DNA of 64,000 nt from Gonatopus flavifemur (Eukaryota > Arthropoda > Insecta > Hymenoptera > Dryinidae), in contig JAFFJZ010000003.1 in NCBI GenBank assembly GCA_018340375.1, positions 16,616,001-16,680,000 on the forward strand, read 5' to 3'. The notes beneath the pieces are model-generated. The model was not told where the DNA came from, made no database searches, and was given only the letters and a program-made list of their open reading frames with translations. Both the position numbers and the translations under genes were made by a program. Positions within the stretch are counted from its first letter, which is position 1; each line of letters opens with the position of its first letter. Shown in pieces: positions 51,801 to 64,000 of this stretch.

Positions 51801-54800
51801 TTACGTTGATAAAAATATTGCGGGAACGGAATATGACATCGCGAAGTTTTCTTGCAAAATTCATTTCATCGATCGGATTGAGTGCTCAAAATCTATAAGT
51901 AAATGGAAGGTAAAATACAGCAATTATTTTTTTATTGAGTTATGCGTTATATGTGCTGAAAACGATTGTCCTGAAACAGGATACAAAATAATTCAAGTGA
52001 AAAAGTGGTGGTATGATTTTTACGATTCAAAGCACAGATCTTTATAGTTTAAACGACGTTCTTTGTAATCTAAATGGTGGTTGTATTTTTCGCTCGTATT
52101 TTTGTATTCTAAACAGTGCTCACTTCGGTGCTTCGTATTAATAAATTAGGCGTTGATTTAGAAAATTCCGGTCATTGTACATGTTTTAGGTTTATAATTA
52201 CATTCATAGATAGCAGTCAGTCATCGCTATAATTTTCATGATGTTTCGCAAATTGCGAATTTGTTGAATTCCATATAATATTCGGATAAATTACAATTAG
52301 ACCAGATATATCGAATATTCATAGGACGCGGGTTTATTTCCTACAATGTAGACCAATGAAAAGTAGGTGGAAACAACGTTCATTCGTCCGAGTGAATGAA
52401 TTTCCTAAGTCAGAGTTTCCTTCACTTTCTTCTTTCCAATAAATTTCGGTTGTTCGTAACTTTAAAGACTCACGATAACAACACACTTTTTCCAGTGATT
52501 AAGAATAGTGCTTCGAGAAAGCAGAACTCTTGAAAATCGTTTGTTCTTCCGCTTGTTTTCATTTGAAGAAACTTGAAAAACTTCCTACGATGACTCAGGT
52601 GCCGTGCTATAATGAGAATCTTCCATCGAACGTTTCAACAAATTGAAAGAGAAAAAAACTAAGATATTCCTTAGAAATATTTTGTAAGTTCCTCCACTCA
52701 TCCAAACTTCAAAATTACATAATTAATTATCAAGACTCACCATTCAAGGATCAATTTAAAATCCATCCAAAGAGGAAATATAAACAGCAAATTCACCCTG
52801 AAAATTAGTGTACAAAAGAGAACAAGAGAGTGGATTTCGGAATACATATCTGTCTCGAAGATTCGAATGAGATTTCATCAAGTTTTAAAAGATGATTGTT
52901 CCTTATTATTCTCTTCGCGGTGAAATCACCGTCAGTTCAAGGATTAACTTTCGACTTTCCCTTAGTTTCCTTCGCGCGCGATTCACACTCAGTCGGCGTT
53001 TCTACCACTGCCGATGGCTATGGCTCCTCTCCTCGAACCGGGGTTAAAGGATCTCGAGGGTCTTTAAGGACAGGAACGAGTTAATCGCCAGCCGGAAACA
53101 CGCTAAAAGCGCGTTAAGACTCCACTAGGGATTTGCGCTTCGTTCATTGCTGTTTTTTTCCTCCCCCTTAAGAACTGTCGTGCCATGATCCTTCTTCTAT
53201 CATCCTCGCTTTCACCGTTGTCATCTCTCAGTTTACTTTTCTCTCCAAGCTTAAATCTAAAACCATATTCATAGAATAATTGAATCATCTCTGTACCTTT
53301 GTTCATTTGAATTTTTCCGTTATATTCCAAGTGGAAATATCATTCATTCTGAGATTGTGCATACCTTACGGGGACCTTACTGAGTATTCGTGAAATCTTT
53401 TTTCAGAACTATGATATATTAATGCACGATACTCATCTAACCGGATTAGTAGTAATATCTCAATTCAGTCAGACATTTTACTGAATTTCTCATTTTCGAT
53501 CTCTCCTTTATGAGTACAAAGATATTTTATCTCATTTCATTCATTGAATTATTGAATTTTTCATAAACAATGATATCCTCGTACATAATTAGTTGGACTA
53601 AATTACCTTTGGTGATACATCTCCCCTCAAATAATATCACATAGAAGTATTTTCCAGTAACGTCCTGGTTATACATACAATGAAATAATAGAACATGATT
53701 TTCTTTCTATGGTATTCACAATAGTACAATACAATTTCATTAATTGAGGAAATTCATGATATTCCATCACAATTGAAATGCAGGAAAAAGCTTCGATACA
53801 ATCGTGAATATTTTTATAATTCTTCATCGTTCCTAGCAATGAGAGTCTTTATTACGCGAATGAATGCCATTCATAAGACTCGTAAATAGGAAAACGTTTC
53901 ATTTCCGCAAGTAACTTCACTTCAATGACGATGAAAGCGCATATACTACACATCGTTGTCTCGACCTTAGGATGATAGTCACCAGAACGTGGTAGAAATG
54001 ATATAATATCTTTCTCTTCACGGATCGCAGAGAAACTTCTTTTATAACAAAGATTCTGATCGCTAAGGCTGGCAAATGTCGGATAATAAATCAATGATTC
54101 CAATCAAACCAAGTTTCGTTTACCGCTTTATTATATTCTCATCCAGAATCTCTTCTAGATAGTTTTTTATTCTCTATCAAAGTTAACAACTTCACGAGTG
54201 AGTCCTTGAAAATAAATTTTAACTGCTCTCTTCGGTTCTAATAAAATCCCCAAGTTTGACGATTTTTCAACAATACCAGCTTTTGTCACATGAAATGGAA
54301 AAAAACCATCACAGATGTTTTATGAATTTCATAAAGTTGAAGCTTGTTTTTCCAAATAAATGGAGGAGGAAACAATACTTCTAGTTAACAAGAACATATT
54401 TAAGGTTGCAACAATCATAAAAATTCCAATCAAACCATTGACCTAATACTTTTCTCTCAAAGCATCTCCCGAAGACTTCCAAGTTACGCCGCGATCTTCA
54501 ATTTTCAATGCGAAATACCAAAGTTTCTTCGATGACCGAGTTTCACATTCACCTCATTCCTCTTTTATTTTTCCTATTACTTTGAAAGTCTACGTCTTGA
54601 CTATTTCCTTACATCTCATATTAAATTTTCTTTATATAACTATAAATTTTTCATGTCGAAAAATTCATTATACGTCCTCAGTATAATTCAATTGGAAATG
54701 ATGAACTGGGGAAATTCAAGCAAAGATCATTCGATTATTCGATGTGAATGAGAATTGATTGAGATCAGACTTTCTCACCTTCGGTTTCTCCTCGAAGATC

Positions 54801-55200
54801 TACTTTATTGATCATCAATGCATAAATACACATAATTCTTAGTACAAATTAGTAGAATTAGAACTTGTATTATGCAATTACAGTTACGAAAGGATCTGAT
54901 AAATCATTTCAAATAATCTTCCCGTGCAATCACTATGTATTTACACTAAATTAATATGTTTTTGTATATTACGACATGAATATTCACGCGATACAAGCGC
55001 CCTTAATTATTCTGAAATGAAGGCGATTTACTCTTAAAGTGGATACCATTGCGAATTTTGCACCACTGATTTTTACTCATTAAAGTGCACGTTTTACACT
55101 ACGTAAATCAATCTTGTTGGGGAATTAATTATTTTTACTACTTTTAATGAAAGATTTGTCATTCGAAACCTTACGAACCAACTTTGTATTAACTTTCTTT

Positions 55201-55231
55201 TCCTCTTTCTCTCTCTCTCTCTCTCTCTCTT
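55201..55231. repeat. (TC)n microsatellite
   Basis: A run of about thirteen TC units, 130 bp before exon B. Confidence 0.9.
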
Positions 55232-55364
55232 TATTTTTATTAACGATGCAAAATCACATTTGAATTTTATTGAATTCAATAGAAAGTGCAGAAAGAAATC
55301 AATTAATGTAGAAAATAAATTGAATTTTCTAACCCGGTTCTTGTTTTTCATTGTATAATGACAG

Positions 55365-55476
55365 ATGCTGGATGTCAAGGATACCGGGCGAGGAGTATTC
55401 GTGTGCAGTAGTCCTGGTCCCGATCCTTACGCTTCACAGGATCTCTACAATCCAGTTTACGAGGAACTCAGTAATG
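55365..55476 (+). CDS. Membrane protein, cytoplasmic-tail exon B
   Basis: A 112-nt exon between an acceptor (ATGACAG, ending 55364) and a good donor (GTGAGT from 55477). It starts in phase 0 and ends in phase 1, where it joins exon C without a stop. It encodes 37 residues, including Gly-Pro-Asp-Pro-Tyr and then Tyr-Asn-Pro-Val-Tyr-Glu-Glu-Leu. Asn-Pro-Val-Tyr is a classic NPxY motif bound by PTB-domain and clathrin adaptors in receptor tails, which supports a membrane-receptor tail. Upstream in-frame stops show that coding starts at this splice site. The upstream partner is probably the internal donor at 34890; an unseen small exon is the alternative. Confidence 0.8.
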
Positions 55477-58400
55477 GTGAGTGCTTTCATTTTCATATAT
55501 TGAACACGCGGATAATCAATTGCTCAGTCTTGTGACTCGAAACACAATATCCGAATGAAAATTGAATTTTCCGCAGACGTGGATGTTCCGAGTAAAAAAA
55601 TTTTCAATATATCTTGCATCAGGAATTCAAAATAATCAGATCTAAAAGTTTTTTTTCATGAATTCCACGTGAAATGAACCCAATTAGGAATTAATTTTCA
55701 GAATATTTCTGAAACCCTTGAATTTTTCAAGAAAATATTTCTCGATTCAAGAATTGTATTTTTAGTTCCGAAAAATTTTCTTGAGCTGTAATCAAGAATA
55801 TATACTCTTAGCTGTTTAAGGATAAATTTTCTTGATTATGTATCAAGCGTACTATATTTTCGAGGTTTAAATGTGGATTTCTGAGATCGAATCTTATTTT
55901 GACTGCACAAAAATCCCAAGCCTAAAGATGTTCCATTGAAATAAAAAACATCGACCTGATGTTTCTTTCTTTTAGACGAAACATGCTTGTGATAGTGTCG
56001 AAGATCTGATTATGTTTCCTCTCTGGAAAGGAAAAACAAGAATAGGTATGAAGTATGGAAAAATACAATACAACCACCACCCGTTCATGTAACCCTTAAC
56101 TGCTACCTGCAATATTTTCCATATGTTTTGTTTTTCCTTCTTTTGAGTGCTATCAATACTTTTAGATTTCATTTCAAAAAATTGTTGAAGGGGTCAGCAG
56201 TTGAAGGTTAATGTGCCTGCTTGCCATTCCTTCAGGATTCTTTCGATCTGAATCTATGGAACATTTTATTTCCATTCAGATCTGAAAGATTCTCAAGGTA
56301 TAATGATTCACTAACAAGATTGAATGTGAAATGTGCTTGAAGTAATTGACCTAACATAAAATCAACCAACTGAACAATTCTTTGGAAATTCGATAAATAC
56401 ATAACTTTGCTATCAACTCTGATTGAAAAAAAACTGAAACTAATATTCAAACTTCTCGTCGAATCTTGACTGAACGTTGGATGAATTCTAACAACAATCG
56501 ATGTGTACTGCAAAATATTACAGAAACACTTCAACCACAACGATTTGTGGTTGAACATCGTATCTGTATCAGACAGGCTATCCACATTGATGAAAGAAAC
56601 CGCAAAGATCAGACGAAGAATTTAATAGGAAACCATTAGAGAACATCCGAAAATTTGAATACTCTGGAGAAATGTAATACAGTATGTAATTGTTCAGAAC
56701 TCAACACTTCGTGAAGATCAATCGTGGTTGCACTTCCGAAAGACATGAATTCTCTTGCAACTTAATGGAATTGTCTATCACGCTTGCTTCGTGGTTACTT
56801 CGTGAACAAACATTGAAATGCAAATGGAAAAACCTTGGCATGGAATGGTGTAATCGCAGAATACAATCAATGTCAGAAAAAGAATTGAAACTGAACATTG
56901 GAGAGATTTATGTTCTCGAAGAAAAGGGTTGAATTCAGTGAAATAAATATTTATTTCATATACAAGTACAATGACTTATCATCATCCCAATGATAAACCG
57001 AACTAAAAAAGTATTCGAATCACTTTAAGATAATAGAAGAATTATGATTCAAATGTGCGGTCTTGTACATGTGGCATCAAGGGAGAGATTAGAATAATAC
57101 GCGTAAGAGCTATCTTCTTTGAAGACAAAGCCTTCTGAACGTGTATTCAAAGGGCAGAAATGTATTCTTAACGTAAGGAACTTGAAGTACACTATATCAA
57201 AGCACATCTCACAGGATTTAGGTTCATTCAAGTTCTGTATCACTGGGTTTAAGTTTTGTTCCTGTCTGAGATTGTTTTGCATAATTCCAAAGTAATCTCA
57301 TAATCAAGACTTTTCACATTATGAAATAATTTGATTGTATAATTTCGTGGAGAAATTATGCATTTCGCAACAAATATTATATATTGGAAGGTAACGAATT
57401 CGCGAAAGAAATACGAGAAATCAGTAGAATAAAATCAAAGTGGTCAGACGTCCAGTTATAAATACACATAATTTCAATTGATAAGAAGAATAATTTTGAG
57501 CACGATCGTATTTCAGAGCAACATACTTGTGCGTGCGTTATTATAATAATCAGCATCGTAATACAATGAAACTATATCGCATGTTATGATAATTCATGTA
57601 TTTCCTCTTTAATGCACCTTGTATTGAGTTTAAACTCCAATTAGTTATTATCGATGTGGAATTAGTTCCAACAAAAACAAAACTTCCAAGTGAATATGCT
57701 ATATGCATATCGCTGAAATGCAACCGTAGGAGAATTCCTCTGTCGATGTCGGTACCCAGAATACGTTCTTCAACCACGTCATATTCCACTCGGTAAAATA
57801 TGAAATCATTCAAATTGTTAAATTAAACCTCCTTCAAAGAAATTTAATTAATCAACAAATCAAATTAACATGAAGGGAAGAGTGTACGAAGAGGAGTTCA
57901 AGTTTTTTTCTGACCTGGCAACTGACTTCTCTCTTATAACCGATAAAACGACGCTCCTCTACCCAGACAGTACAGACCTCCACGACGTTACATCTTGTAA
58001 GAAATTCCAATCAAATCATATTCACAGGGTATTTCAATTTTGACACGCAAATCTTGTTCAGCTGACATTGAAGAACTATTGATTTGACAATTCGACAAGT
58101 CTCAGTAGACTGTCAGACAGGTAACAGAAAATTTTCCACTGCGTATACCGAGGAAAATATGAAAATCATTTAAATTAATGACGATTTGTCGATTCTTCTG
58201 AAAACTGTTTGTAAATATGAGAGACGTCGATTCTCGAAGTGTAACATGACAAAGTGTCAAACAAACTCCCTGGAGTTACTTGGATACTTAAATGGTGCAG
58301 CGTGTTGTTTAATTGCCCGTACATTCGATTATCATCATGGCATTCTCGTCAAACGTCGTGAGCCTCATCACCATGCTAATTAGTCTCCCGGCTAATGGGA

Positions 58401-59164
58401 AGTATAAGTCAGAGGTCGCTTGTCACTCTTATCGCTCTCCTACACTGAATGCTCTAACTGCAAGATGAAGCAAAAGAGAAAGAAACAAAAAGAATGAGAA
58501 GAAAAGGAGGGATATGCAAGCTCGAAGAATGGAGGCGCCAACGGGGATAGGAGATAGAAGAGGGCGGAATGACGGACAGATAACTATGCGAGGATGTGTC
58601 AAGGAGAAGGTCATACGCGTTGAATGAAGGGGACTTGCGAGCTGGTTTTATGTCAGCCAACAAAGTTGAAACCTGTAAACCTACTCGACCAAGATAGTTT
58701 TAACGTCCATCAAATCATAAATAGACAAAAGTACACGATACATGACTAGGGAGAGATCGTTAAATTAACGAATTAATTGTTTCATTCTATAAATTGTATG
58801 TATATGATAGAAAAATTCAATCCAAGCATGTTACACTAATTCTCACTCGTCTCTATAAAAATGATAATTCTAAACATATAGAATAAGAATGAATGATATA
58901 AAATTTGATATCGGAATATCTCTTTAACCCACTACAAGATAACGTGTGCAGAGAAAGATATAAATCATTAAACAGTTTTCCTATGACTAAAATTTATCAT
59001 CGTTGTGAGTTTTCCACAACTTCTCGAAATACATTTGCGTTGAAAACTTCTGTTCTTTCGATATATCATCATTCCCTGCACGAATATATGTATCTATCTT
59101 TCCTCACGATTATGACAATGATAAAACATAATGTAAATTCTTTTTTGATCTATGTGTTCGACAG
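55477..59164. other. Intron between exons B and C
   Basis: AT-rich. A plus-strand frame at 57870-58043 with a donor-like GTAAGA at 57997 looks coding-like, but its phase would create a stop with exon C. A GC-richer stretch lies near 58200-58680. I see no supported exon. Confidence 0.45.
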
Positions 59165-59518
59165 GAGACCATCCGGAAACAGACGAGGAGAGTGAGCTGA
59201 ATGCGCGAAATCGATTACACTATCATTACCATCGTCATCATCATCGTATATCGACATCAAAGCCAGCGAGCGAGGATGAATTCGCCGAAGACGAGTTATC
59301 GGTTGGCGAGCCTTCGGAAGCGAAAATGCTCACTTCGAGTGTGATGCCTACCTGGGGCACGTGTCCAGCGGGGGGCAGGCCATTACGGGAACGCCGGGGT
59401 CGAAGCCCTCGGAGTCTCGATCGACGTCGCAGAGATAAAAGTAGTAATCACGATGTGGGGGAGTTCCATGAAGGCATGCTACTGGACGCGTTACTTCAAT
59501 TGTATCCCAGTGTTGCTA
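59165..59518 (+). CDS. Membrane protein, cytoplasmic-tail exon C
   Basis: A 354-nt exon with acceptor GTTCGACAG (ending 59164) and donor GTGAGT (from 59519), phases 1 to 1. It encodes 118 residues in three zones: an acidic start (Asp-Glu-Glu-Ser-Glu); a His/Arg-rich patch (His-Tyr-His-Tyr-His-Arg-His-His-His); then an acidic Ser/Glu stretch. An Arg-rich block (Arg-Arg-Gly-Arg-Ser-Pro-Arg-Ser) with Ser-Pro sites follows, and the exon ends with a short hydrophobic helix-like segment (Met-Leu-Leu-Asp-Ala-Leu-Leu). Most of it should be disordered. No known domain is seen. Confidence 0.85.
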
Positions 59519-59897
59519 GTGAGTATCTTCATACAGAACTTTCATACATATTCAATCGACCCAAGCGACACAAAGGGAGATTCTTCTTCGAATGAAGAAT
59601 CGAAATCTTATAATCTAATAATCCTGCATAATGTATTCATTCCTCGATAATCGATACTTGAACAACAGCTTATAAGTTACTGTCTTGTAACTTTCTCACT
59701 CTTTATTCTTCGATAATTCGAGTTTCCGATATCAAACAAGAAGCTTCTGATAAACTTGAAAGAAGTAGTTGACGATGAAAGTTGATGTCGCGATAAAGAT
59801 GTTTTCATCCACGTCAGCTGTTATTTCTCACCCCATCTGAAGTTACGTTTGGAAGAAATTTCCAAGTTTTAATTACGATATTGAATTATTGTTACAG
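59519..59897. other. Intron between exons C and D
   Basis: A 379-nt GT-AG intron, AT-rich, ending in TTATTGTTACAG. Nothing else is seen. Confidence 0.7.
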
Positions 59898-60550
59898 GTG
59901 TGGCTGGTACACGAACTAATAGCAATCATAGATCGCAACAACAATCAGTTCCGTCCGTTGCGCATAGATTACCTTACTACATCCCACCGATGCCCGTCGC
60001 TCAAGCTCTCAGGGTTGAGGAAAATCCTTACGAAAGTGTACCTGTGCTTGGTTCTCTTCATCATTATTCGAGTCAAACTAGAAATAACAAAGACAGTAAA
60101 TCAAGGAAATCGAGTGGTGCGGGGACTTTAACGAGCAGTAACGTCAAGAGCAACAATGACAAAAATAAATACAATTATTCGGATAGCGGTGGCCAGTACT
60201 ACGGTCTCAATCAGGATCATCAAGACAGTATGATGCCCCTTTACACCCAAGTTGGGGACGATTATTCCGATTCTTACTCGCAACCGACAGATCGTCTCTA
60301 CAATGAAGATACCAAGTACACTCAACCGATCTCTCAATCGAGAGATAACGAACAAACAACCCCGTCAGGTAGGTTATATCAAGGTCAACCGGATAGCAGT
60401 TTTGGTAGCGACAGTGGGTACAGTCATCACACCTCGGGTACCACCGGGACCAGAGGCAGCAATTCCAGAACCACCAATCATAGGAGCAACAAAGAAAAAC
60501 ATAGGAATTCGCATCATTCGCATCATTCCGCTGATTTCATCGTGTCCTAA
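59898..60550 (+). CDS. Membrane protein, final tail exon D
   Basis: After the acceptor ending 59897, two bases complete a Ser codon and 217 codons follow to TAA at 60548-60550. The peptide is low in complexity, rich in Ser, Asn, Gln, Tyr, His and Gly. It includes a Tyr-Tyr-Ile-Pro-Pro segment and Glu-Glu-Asn-Pro-Tyr-Glu-Ser-Val, then many scattered Tyr and Ser. Near the end are Phe-Gly-Ser-Asp-Ser-Gly-Tyr-Ser, a Thr/Gly run and a Lys/His-rich stretch. Exons B to D add 372 residues; with the membrane exon and the first part of exon A the product would be 492 residues from the Met at 4495. No enzymatic domain is seen, so the tail is probably a scaffold for signalling or trafficking proteins. 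Confidence 0.87.
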
Positions 60551-61080
60551 TGAACTGAGTACGATTCTGTAGGTTTCAGGGTATTAGTATGGAATGTGAT
60601 CGTTGTTGCAAATTTCAACAGAACGGATGCGATTGTATTTTAAATATGAATATGCGGTTCGATAATCGTTATCATCATCCATTGCAGTCATCCACATTTT
60701 TAAGAGAGAGGTAAAAAAAACACGCAGCGATAAGTCCAAGTAACGATTCACGCCTCCAGACATGTTGCGAGCGATCGCTCCAAAAGTCTTGGGACGTGTA
60801 TCGATACGCGGGACTGATATAGCGGTAGGTCAAAGCCGATAAAATGGGTTTGCTTGAAAAGTTATAGTAATAAATAATAATAAAGATAATAATAAAAAGT
60901 GATCTTTTTAGTGATTTAGCAAGTACGCGAGACTATGTAAGAAATTATTTGTAACCTGTATCAATGAGACTCAGGCTGGTACCAAAGGACACTTATTATA
61001 TATGCATCATGTAATTATAGTTTTTCTCTCCTTCTTTAACGACAGTGTCATTGTTTTTCATTTATACGTAAATAAAATAA
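60551..61080 (+). other. Probable 3' UTR of the B-C-D isoform
   Basis: Follows the TAA at 60550. AATAAA occurs at 60869, 60879 and 60891 in an AT-rich cluster, and again at 61071, so the transcript probably ends between about 60.9 and 61.1 kb. Confidence 0.55.
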
Positions 61081-64000
61081 GAGGATGCATCGGGTTTGTA
61101 AGGTTAATGAGTAGGAAGCAAGTACGTGATTACGTTCCCATCCATTATCGAGCATCGTATCAGTATTTTATGGAAGAACTATAACTATACTTGGACAAAA
61201 ACTATACTGGGAGAAGAATTGTTGTGAACTTCGTATGATCGAATAAACCTACAGCATTAGGGATTGAATTTTAAGAGATAACACCTTTTTGGGGGATAAA
61301 ATCACTTTTTTGGCAAAAATGGTGCTGCGAAAATTCATAATCGTCCAGGATTGACATATCAACCGAGAATAATTAGTTTCTGTAACCCAAGAATTATTGA
61401 AATATGCATTTTTCACAAAATAGCATCGATTTGAAGGAAAATATAGCTTTTATCATCCTAAATTTCGTTATTTAATGTTGAATACCAAACGCAAATATCA
61501 GTCTTACGAAATAAACCATTCGTATTCCACTAGATAGACATATCACGAATACAATAAAAAAGAATTAAATCGACTGATCGGAAATTAGCAGAGCTGAAGA
61601 TTCCGCCGATTTTTAAAATGCAATTTTGTGATAAACGTATCCTTAACGGTTTAGTCGTGGTTAAAGATGATTTGAATAAAAATTGTCTCTAATGTCCAAT
61701 GCTGGGCCCACATAGTCATCTATTGATGTGTCAAAAAATTTAATATGAGTCCAAAATTTCGTTTTTGAAAGTCACTGCGTTAGCGCATGCATAAAAAATT
61801 GCCCTTTCACTTCGGATATCGATTTATAACTCACGATATATCATTTTCATTCCCCCAAAAAGTATTTGAAGCCAAAAATGTTTTGTGACTTTTCGAAAAT
61901 TTCAAAATGTTGTTACATCTTCATTCAATACAGTTATATCTCGTATAGAATGAAGATTGGAAACTCTGGAAAGTAAGGAGTTGGCAACAATTTTCTTCCA
62001 AGGACTATACTTGATAATAAAACAAACAGTAACCGAGCCACTGCCATTCATACAGCCAATTACGTATATTGTTCCGAGTACATTTAGAGACTCTTGCAAA
62101 ATAGAGTCGATCGATCGATTTTCGTACAAAGTTTGATACGACGAAGAATAGTAAATTATAACGTCCTTCGTATATTATTTTAAGAAATTTAGATTACTTG
62201 AAACAAGAGACAAAGAAAAATAATGTAGCGAATAAAGATAAAGGGATATAAAATTCTTTAATTTCAATTAAAGAGAGAGAAAGAGAGATACCTGGCAAAT
62301 GAAATTACGAATATACGCACCTTCCAAGCTTTCCGAGAAAGATGTTTATCTTTCGACATTAGCCATAACGAATAGTTCACATAAAATACAAAGCGATGCT
62401 TTTGAAAATAAACACAACATTGTTCTATTGAAATTGGTGCTGCGTCGTAGGTTCCTTTTTTACTTTTTTTTCTCCACTGTCTCGAAACGTATATAAAGGG
62501 ATGAAACTAGAGATTCAATTCACAAAGAAGGAAAAGGAGAGGACGCGAGGAATAGAATGGAAAGAAAAAATGAAAAAAAAAAGAGGTGAGATCCTTTTTG
62601 TGAAAGAGTTTCACTCGAGAAAGTAAAGTTGTAATATTTTCTTCTTACCTTCTTCTCATTCGTTTTACATCGATGAATGGGTTTCTTGAGAAAGGTTTTC
62701 TCACCATTATGAGGCAAAAATAAACCCTCCAATATTCAAGTACTTGAGAGTCTTTTTTTTCCCAGCTTTGAAAAAAAGAAAGGATTAATATTAGGGAAGA
62801 AGTGGAAATATCAATGATATTTGAAAAAAGAAACAAACAAACGATTATTGTGATGATCCTGGTACGTGTCCGATAAAATATACCCATGAATATCAATCGC
62901 GTCTAAAAGTGAGAAAAATAATAATCAATCAATCACCTGACAAAAATACCACATATTTTGTAATTATATCTTTTTTCGAGCGAATCCTTTCCTTTTCTTA
63001 GCAAATACGACAAAGATATTTGAGAACGATTTTCACTGTACATACATGAAATTAGTATATACATATATAAATATATAAATAATACTAAACATAGACACGT
63101 TATTTATTCAAACACATGAAAAAAAAATAACCAATGCATCTCTCTGTACATAGAATAAAACAATGAGAGTGAGAATAAGAAAGCATTTCTGATGTAGTAT
63201 AGTTGTATCATATCGTTACTGTGAAGAATCGAGTGATGTGTGAGAGCGAAAGAGAGTGAAATCAAGTGATTCATGCATAGATATGATTTTTCAATTACAC
63301 GCGAACGAAGCATTGTAATATCCGTTCGTTCGTCACAATGTGGCGCGGAAAATTAACATAGCAATCTTACAAAAGTCAAATATGACGAAGATGAAGAGTG
63401 ATCTTGTAATATATAAAGAGAATCATAAATCTTCTTCTCGCTCGGGGAGCACAAAAGGGAGGCGTAGTTTTGTTTACCGAGTTCAAACAAAAAAACATAC
63501 GCAACGTCCAAGAGAGAGAAATTAATTTTCACTATGTATTATTATGTTTTGTCACCCTTTTGTTACTCCCTGTGCGCTTTCTTATGATATAGACAAAGAA
63601 AAAAAAACGTAGAGCGAATACCTCACTATAAAAGAAGAATCATCCTTTTGTAAATATAATTTTATATATATACCTCCCGCGGGGAGGTATGTGTGCATAA
63701 TAGGTACCTACATTTATACATATAACAGACACGTTGCAATTATCTTACATGCTCGATAGTTGTTCTGCTGTTGTGGTTGTTTATCCGACCATTACTACTT
63801 TGTTTGGAATTTTTTCAACGACCAGGCGTTCAATTTTTAACAAACTTTATATTATCTCGTGTTCTTTCTGATGTTATGATATAGAATCATATAGATTATT
63901 TCTTTGGATGATTTTAAAAACACACGTGTGTGTGGTACCACGTTACATGGATTTTTATTCACATGCACATCAAATAAACAACCATGGGAGAACAACTGAA
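61081..64000. other. AT-rich intergenic sequence
   Basis: I see no gene. Frames are short and low in complexity. There is a GA run at 62273-62288 and a near-palindromic hairpin, ACCTCCCGCGGGGAGGT, at about 63673-63689. Confidence 0.5.

Larger units (their letters stand above)
37291..55364. other. Intron before tail exon B
   Basis: About 18 kb, mostly AT-rich. It holds transposon debris at 39.1-39.7 kb, a MITE at 46784-46912, a hairpin at 46490-46550, a tandem duplication at 48668-48865 and a TC run at 55201-55231. GC-richer islands at 45340-45980 and 52970-53110 have no supported ORF and may be regulatory. I see no exon. Confidence 0.45.

Noticed and set aside
51766..52047. 93-codon plus-strand frame with several Cys
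   Set aside because: It starts at a non-ATG codon, lacks a convincing acceptor and matches no domain.
1..64000. tRNA, rRNA, known insect microRNAs, CRISPR arrays
   Set aside because: I looked for tRNA B-box-like words and several familiar microRNA sequences and saw none. There are no regularly spaced repeats.

Overview
This is nuclear DNA of an insect, most likely a hymenopteran. It is AT-rich but CpG is not depleted. Genes have GT-AG introns ranging from about 60 nt to 30 kb. A Mos1-like mariner copy and a LINE reverse-transcriptase fragment of a type familiar from hymenopteran genomes support this. Species and order are inferences. Nothing looks bacterial, viral or organellar.

Layout. One long plus-strand gene dominates. 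Its recognised exons are a membrane-spanning exon (4495-4607), a tail exon (34644-35970) and three more tail exons (55365-55476, 59165-59518, 59898-60550). They encode a single-pass membrane protein with a long, disordered, Ser/Tyr/His-rich cytoplasmic tail. I do not recognise the family. Any ectodomain exons lie to the left of, or outside, the window. The phases fit two alternative tails. A long composite exon A stops at 35970 and has its own poly(A) signal at 37267. Alternatively, an internal donor after 34890 could splice to exons B-C-D.

Within the 30-kb intron, on the opposite strand, lies a compact six-exon gene (29486-31013). It has a TATA box at -30, an Inr, a signal peptide, a charged coiled coil and a chain of short similar segments, mostly one per phase-1/phase-1 exon. 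It is the strongest candidate for something undescribed. The same intron holds a nearly complete but broken mariner (22434-23718), two copies of a dispersed repeat, microsatellites and several GC-richer islands that may be regulatory. The window start (1-306, minus) may hold the last exon of a Cys-rich protein.

The second large intron (about 36-55 kb) carries a LINE fragment, an inverted-repeat element, a small TA-flanked MITE, a perfect 18-bp-arm hairpin and a tandem duplication. A long imperfect inverted repeat lies at about 3.1-3.5 kb. The region after 60.55 kb is 3' UTR followed by AT-rich intergenic sequence in which I see no gene.
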